A DNA stretch of 64,000 bases from Conchocele bisecta. Taxonomy: Eukaryota > Mollusca > Bivalvia > Lucinida > Thyasiridae. The notes below the pieces were generated by a model, which did not search any database, was not told the origin of the DNA, and saw nothing but the letters and a program-made list of their open reading frames with translations. The DNA lies in assembly GCA_029237695.1 (NCBI GenBank), contig CM055273.1, positions 57,091,968-57,155,967 on the forward strand. The letters run 5' to 3'. The position numbers were made by a program, and so were the translations under genes. Shown here in pieces: positions 61,381 through 64,000 of the stretch. The first letter of the stretch is position 1, and each line of letters opens with the position of its first letter.

Positions 61381-61852
61381 CCTCGTGCAGGCACCGGGGC
61401 GGGATTAACTGATCCTGAGAATAGTGCTGCAGTAGCCATTGCTTGTTGTAAAAGGCGACTAAACTGGCTTAACGATTGGGTTCATACTTTCCGGAACCCA
61501 CTATACCGGATTTGGCCCTCATGTACATTTTTGGCTTTCTTGTATGTGAGAGTTGAGTCAGGCTATGCCCCATATATAAAAGTAAGATTAGCGCTAATCC
61601 TATTACTTTTAGGGGATGGGATAAATGATGCTGGTGTGGCGAGGGCCTGGCACCAGATCAGGTTGTTCTAATTTCAGGACTGAATATATATTTTGATTGT
61701 AAATATTGAGTTCTGAAGTTGGGATTTACCCCCCTCGGACAGGTGGATACGGGACACGACCCCGTTGACCCGTCTGCGTGTAGACTCCCTGAGGCTTGTA
61801 CCTCTATGTCAGAAAAGCGGACATTAAACCCTATTCACTCACTCACTCACTC
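61381..61852 (+). mobile_element. family W SINE-like element, copy 2
   Basis: GCCTCGTGCAGGCACCGGGG to the CACTCACTCACTCAC tail. About 98% identical to 55163-55634. Confidence 0.88.
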
Positions 61853-62018
61853 ATAATTTTACTATATTCCAAAAGTGTACAAACGTTTAGCCTCAAAATG
61901 AGTGACGTAACATCAAAATAACAACATGGTGGGTAGCAGAACACCGCAAAAAGCAAATGGATTGTGAACACATGAATGTGACCACTGGCGACCAATGGAA
62001 ATGTTGACCCATGCTCAG

Positions 62019-62289
62019 TAGCCGATTTCACCAACATTGCAAAGTATACTTTTCTAGCAAAGTATACTTTGAGGGAGTAATCATTTATTTTTCCTGAAAT
62101 GCATTATTTCATATAGAACTAAAGACTGCATATATTTGATGATTAAAAGTATGCAGAATTATTATACTGAATTTATTACATTATCACAGCCAAAATGGCT
62201 GTGATAATGTAATAAATTCAGTATAATAAAAATGAATAAATTTCTCTTTAATAGATAAGTATACTTTGCAATGTTGGTGAAATAGGCTA
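62019..62289. mobile_element. family D MITE with exact CAG duplication
   Basis: TAGCCGATTTCACCAAC to GGTGAAATAGGCTA, flanked by CAG (62016-62018 and 62290-62292). The right arm is shortened by about 30 bp. Confidence 0.92.
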
Positions 62290-62332
62290 CAGATAATGTA
62301 AAACATTTGACACAAGCCATGTAATTTTCCAC

Positions 62333-62515
62333 CCAAGATGTTTGGATGGATTGTGCACTATGGGTTAGAACACCTGACTTCCAATCCGGAGGTTGTGGGC
62401 TCAAACCTCACCTTAATACATCAAAAATACTTTCATAGTTTTTTCATCCCACTGGTCTGATGAGACTTTAAACTGTGGTCCCGTCTCTATATGGACGTTA
62501 AACCCATTGACTTCT
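62333..62515 (+). mobile_element. family X tRNA-derived SINE
   Basis: GGATTGTGCACTATGGGTTA, CACCTGACTTCCAATCCGGA and GGTTGTGGGCTCAAACCTCA, then ACTGTGGTCCCGTCTCTATA and GACGTTAAACCC. A deletion removed part of the tail. Confidence 0.78.
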
Positions 62516-62542
62516 TTTCTACTAAGATGTGTGATATCTTTA

Positions 62543-62690
62543 TTACCCCCCCCCCCCCCCCCCCAAGTTGTGGGGGGGGGGTATACTGGAGTCAGGTTGT
62601 CCGTCCGTCCGTCCGGGCCAACATCGGGGGTTTAGGAGCTTAGGGGCGTGGTTAGGAACAAAAGATTCCTTTGTATTATTCCGTAAGCTG
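62543..62690. repeat. family L head with expanded C run
   Basis: ACCCCCC... about 18 C, then AAGTTGTGGGGGGGGGG, TATACTGGAGTCAGGTTGTC and (CGTC)n. Only the head is present, then ATTCCGTAAGCTGGTAATTG. Confidence 0.8.
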
Positions 62691-62696
62691 GTAATT

Positions 62697-63395
62697 GTAT
62701 CCCCCGGACTCCGTCGGGGGATACTATGGATTTGACAGCGGGCCGCGTCCGCGTCCGCCGCACACTTCTTGTCCGGAGCATAACTCGAACACCCTTTGGA
62801 ATATTTGAAACTTCACACATGCATAGACCACGACCCGAAGGTGTGTCGCGCACAAGAATGACAACTCTTGCATAGCTAATTTTTGAGTTATCTCCCTTTT
62901 TTTGTTTTGCGCATTGATTTCGTGTCCGGAGCATAACTCGACCACCCTTTGGAATATTTTCATGAAACTTCACACATGCATAGACCACGACCCGAAAGTG
63001 TGTCGCGCACAAGAATGACAACTCTTGCATAGCTGATTTTTGAGTTATCTCCCTTTTTTGTTTCGCCCACTGATTGACCATAACTCGACCACCCTTTGGA
63101 ATATTTTTTATGAAACTTCACACATTCAATTAGACCACGAACCGAAGGTGTGTCATGCACAAGAATGACAACTCTTGCATAGCTAATTTTTTAGTTATCT
63201 CCCTTTTTTGTTTTTGCGCACTAATTTCCTGTCCGGAGCATAACTCGACGACCCTTTGGAATATTTTCATGAAACTTCACACATGCATAGACCACGACCC
63301 GGAGGTGTGTCGCGCACAAAAATGACAACTCTTGCGTAGCTAATTTTTGAGTTATCTCCTTTTTTTTGTTTTGCGCACTCTATAAACTGGACAAT
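62697..63395. repeat. ~160-bp tandem repeats, four units
   Basis: Each unit has GTCCGGAGCATAACTCGA, CACCCTTTGGAATATTT, CTTCACACATGCATAGACCA, GTGTGTCGCGCACAAGAATG and GAGTTATCTCCCTTTTTT. A head TCCCCCGGACTCCGTCGGGG precedes the array. Part of another unit reappears at 63880-63950. Confidence 0.88.
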
Positions 63396-63718
63396 AATGC
63401 ATGAAGACCCGTTTTCTCGTGAGCTCTGTACTGGGCTCCAGTAGCGAGCATTATTTATTTTATTTTTTTTGTATATTACATTTCTGTAGACTGTGTTGAA
63501 AATATTGTGGCATTATGTGGACCTGTGCAGATATATGTAGATAAATATAGGACTATTAAAAAAAAATTCTGGGCTCCAGTAGCAAGCATTATTATTTTTA
63601 ATTTTTAAACTTTTTTTTTCCCTTTTTTTTTCATTTTGTTTTTCAAATTCTTTTTAAATTTTTGTCTAGTAGCATAAGGCCGTAAGTGCTATATACATAC
63701 TATTATCATATAATAAAA

Positions 63719-63783
63719 CAATTATTGACTAGTGAGCCATAGAATATAATCTGATATTCTATGGCTCACTAGTCAATAATTGT
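63719..63783. repeat. perfect hairpin
   Basis: CAATTATTGACTAGTGAGCC, ATAGAATATAATCTGATATT and the inverse arm. It probably belongs to a MITE with the CTAGTAGCATAAGGC block at 63665. Confidence 0.8.
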
Positions 63784-64000
63784 ATAATATGTTCGGGCCA
63801 GTGAAAATTGCTTTCGGGCCCAGGCTCGAGGTCAAGGCGGGACAAGGCGAGGCATTTGATTCCGCGGAATTCTTGTTTACTTATCTCCCTTTGTTGTTTC
63901 GTGCTCTGATTTTGGATCCAGAGCATAACTCGAACACCCTTTGGAATATTTTTATGCCCCACCACGATAGTGGAGGGGGCATTTAGTGTTAGCCTTGTCC
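63784..64000. repeat. repeat fragments at the window edge
   Basis: GAGCATAACTCGAACACCCT continues the 160-bp repeat type. 'TATGCCCCACCACGATAGTG' and GAGGGGGCAT begin another repeat that leaves the window; it resembles the TATGCCCCC element near 43650. Confidence 0.5.

Noticed and set aside
62632..63160. 149-codon and shorter minus-strand frames with repeated SYARVVILV
   Set aside because: The repetition follows the ~160-bp DNA tandem unit. No recognisable protein.

Overview
The window is animal genomic DNA. It is AT-rich and intron-heavy, with dozens of short inverted-repeat transposons, tRNA-derived SINEs, CCGTCCG-containing repeats and minisatellites. The protein family and the repeat style suggest an invertebrate, most likely a bivalve mollusc. 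The species call rests on recall of repeat types and is not proven.

One protein-coding gene is supported: a plus-strand orthologue of SHOC2 (the SOC-2/SUR-8 leucine-rich-repeat scaffold of RAS-RAF signalling). It has sixteen coding exons between 6120 and 49925. Every proposed junction has AG/GT borders and every intron phase matches (0,0,0,0,0,1,2,0,0,1,0,1,2,1,0). The joined frame has 621 codons, giving 620 residues plus stop. The protein has a charged, polar, glutamine-tract N-terminus and then an uninterrupted LRR solenoid that tracks human SHOC2 (582 residues) almost residue for residue. A possible poly(A) signal lies 163 nt past the stop codon.

Layout: 1-6119 is 5' flank with a diverged tandem duplication (2206-3680), an (AAG)n microsatellite and short repeats. 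6120-49925 is the SHOC2 gene, whose introns carry nested mobile elements. 49926-50400 is probable 3' UTR and flank. 50400-64000 is gene-free, repeat-dense DNA with two near-identical SINE copies, a 76-bp minisatellite, a 1.5-kb repeat inserted in a SINE-like repeat, and a run of ~160-bp tandem repeats.

Several insertions can be dated relative to one another because the interrupted host repeat is known from other copies in the window. These give exact element ends and target-site duplications (TSDs): hAT-like elements (8 bp), a clan of short elements with 3-bp CWG duplications and a shared TTTCAC subterminal motif, a 5-bp family, a 6-bp family, and TTAA-bounded piggyBac-like elements.

The most unusual observation is that three SHOC2 exon/intron borders have themselves become repeats. 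The exon 14 splice donor was amplified into a 48-bp minisatellite with twelve donors. The exon 10 donor sits in a degenerate ~33-bp repeat with a second intact donor. The 5' end of exon 4 exists as two decayed copies just upstream of the real exon. No rRNA, functional tRNA, CRISPR array, viral gene or transposase gene was recognised.
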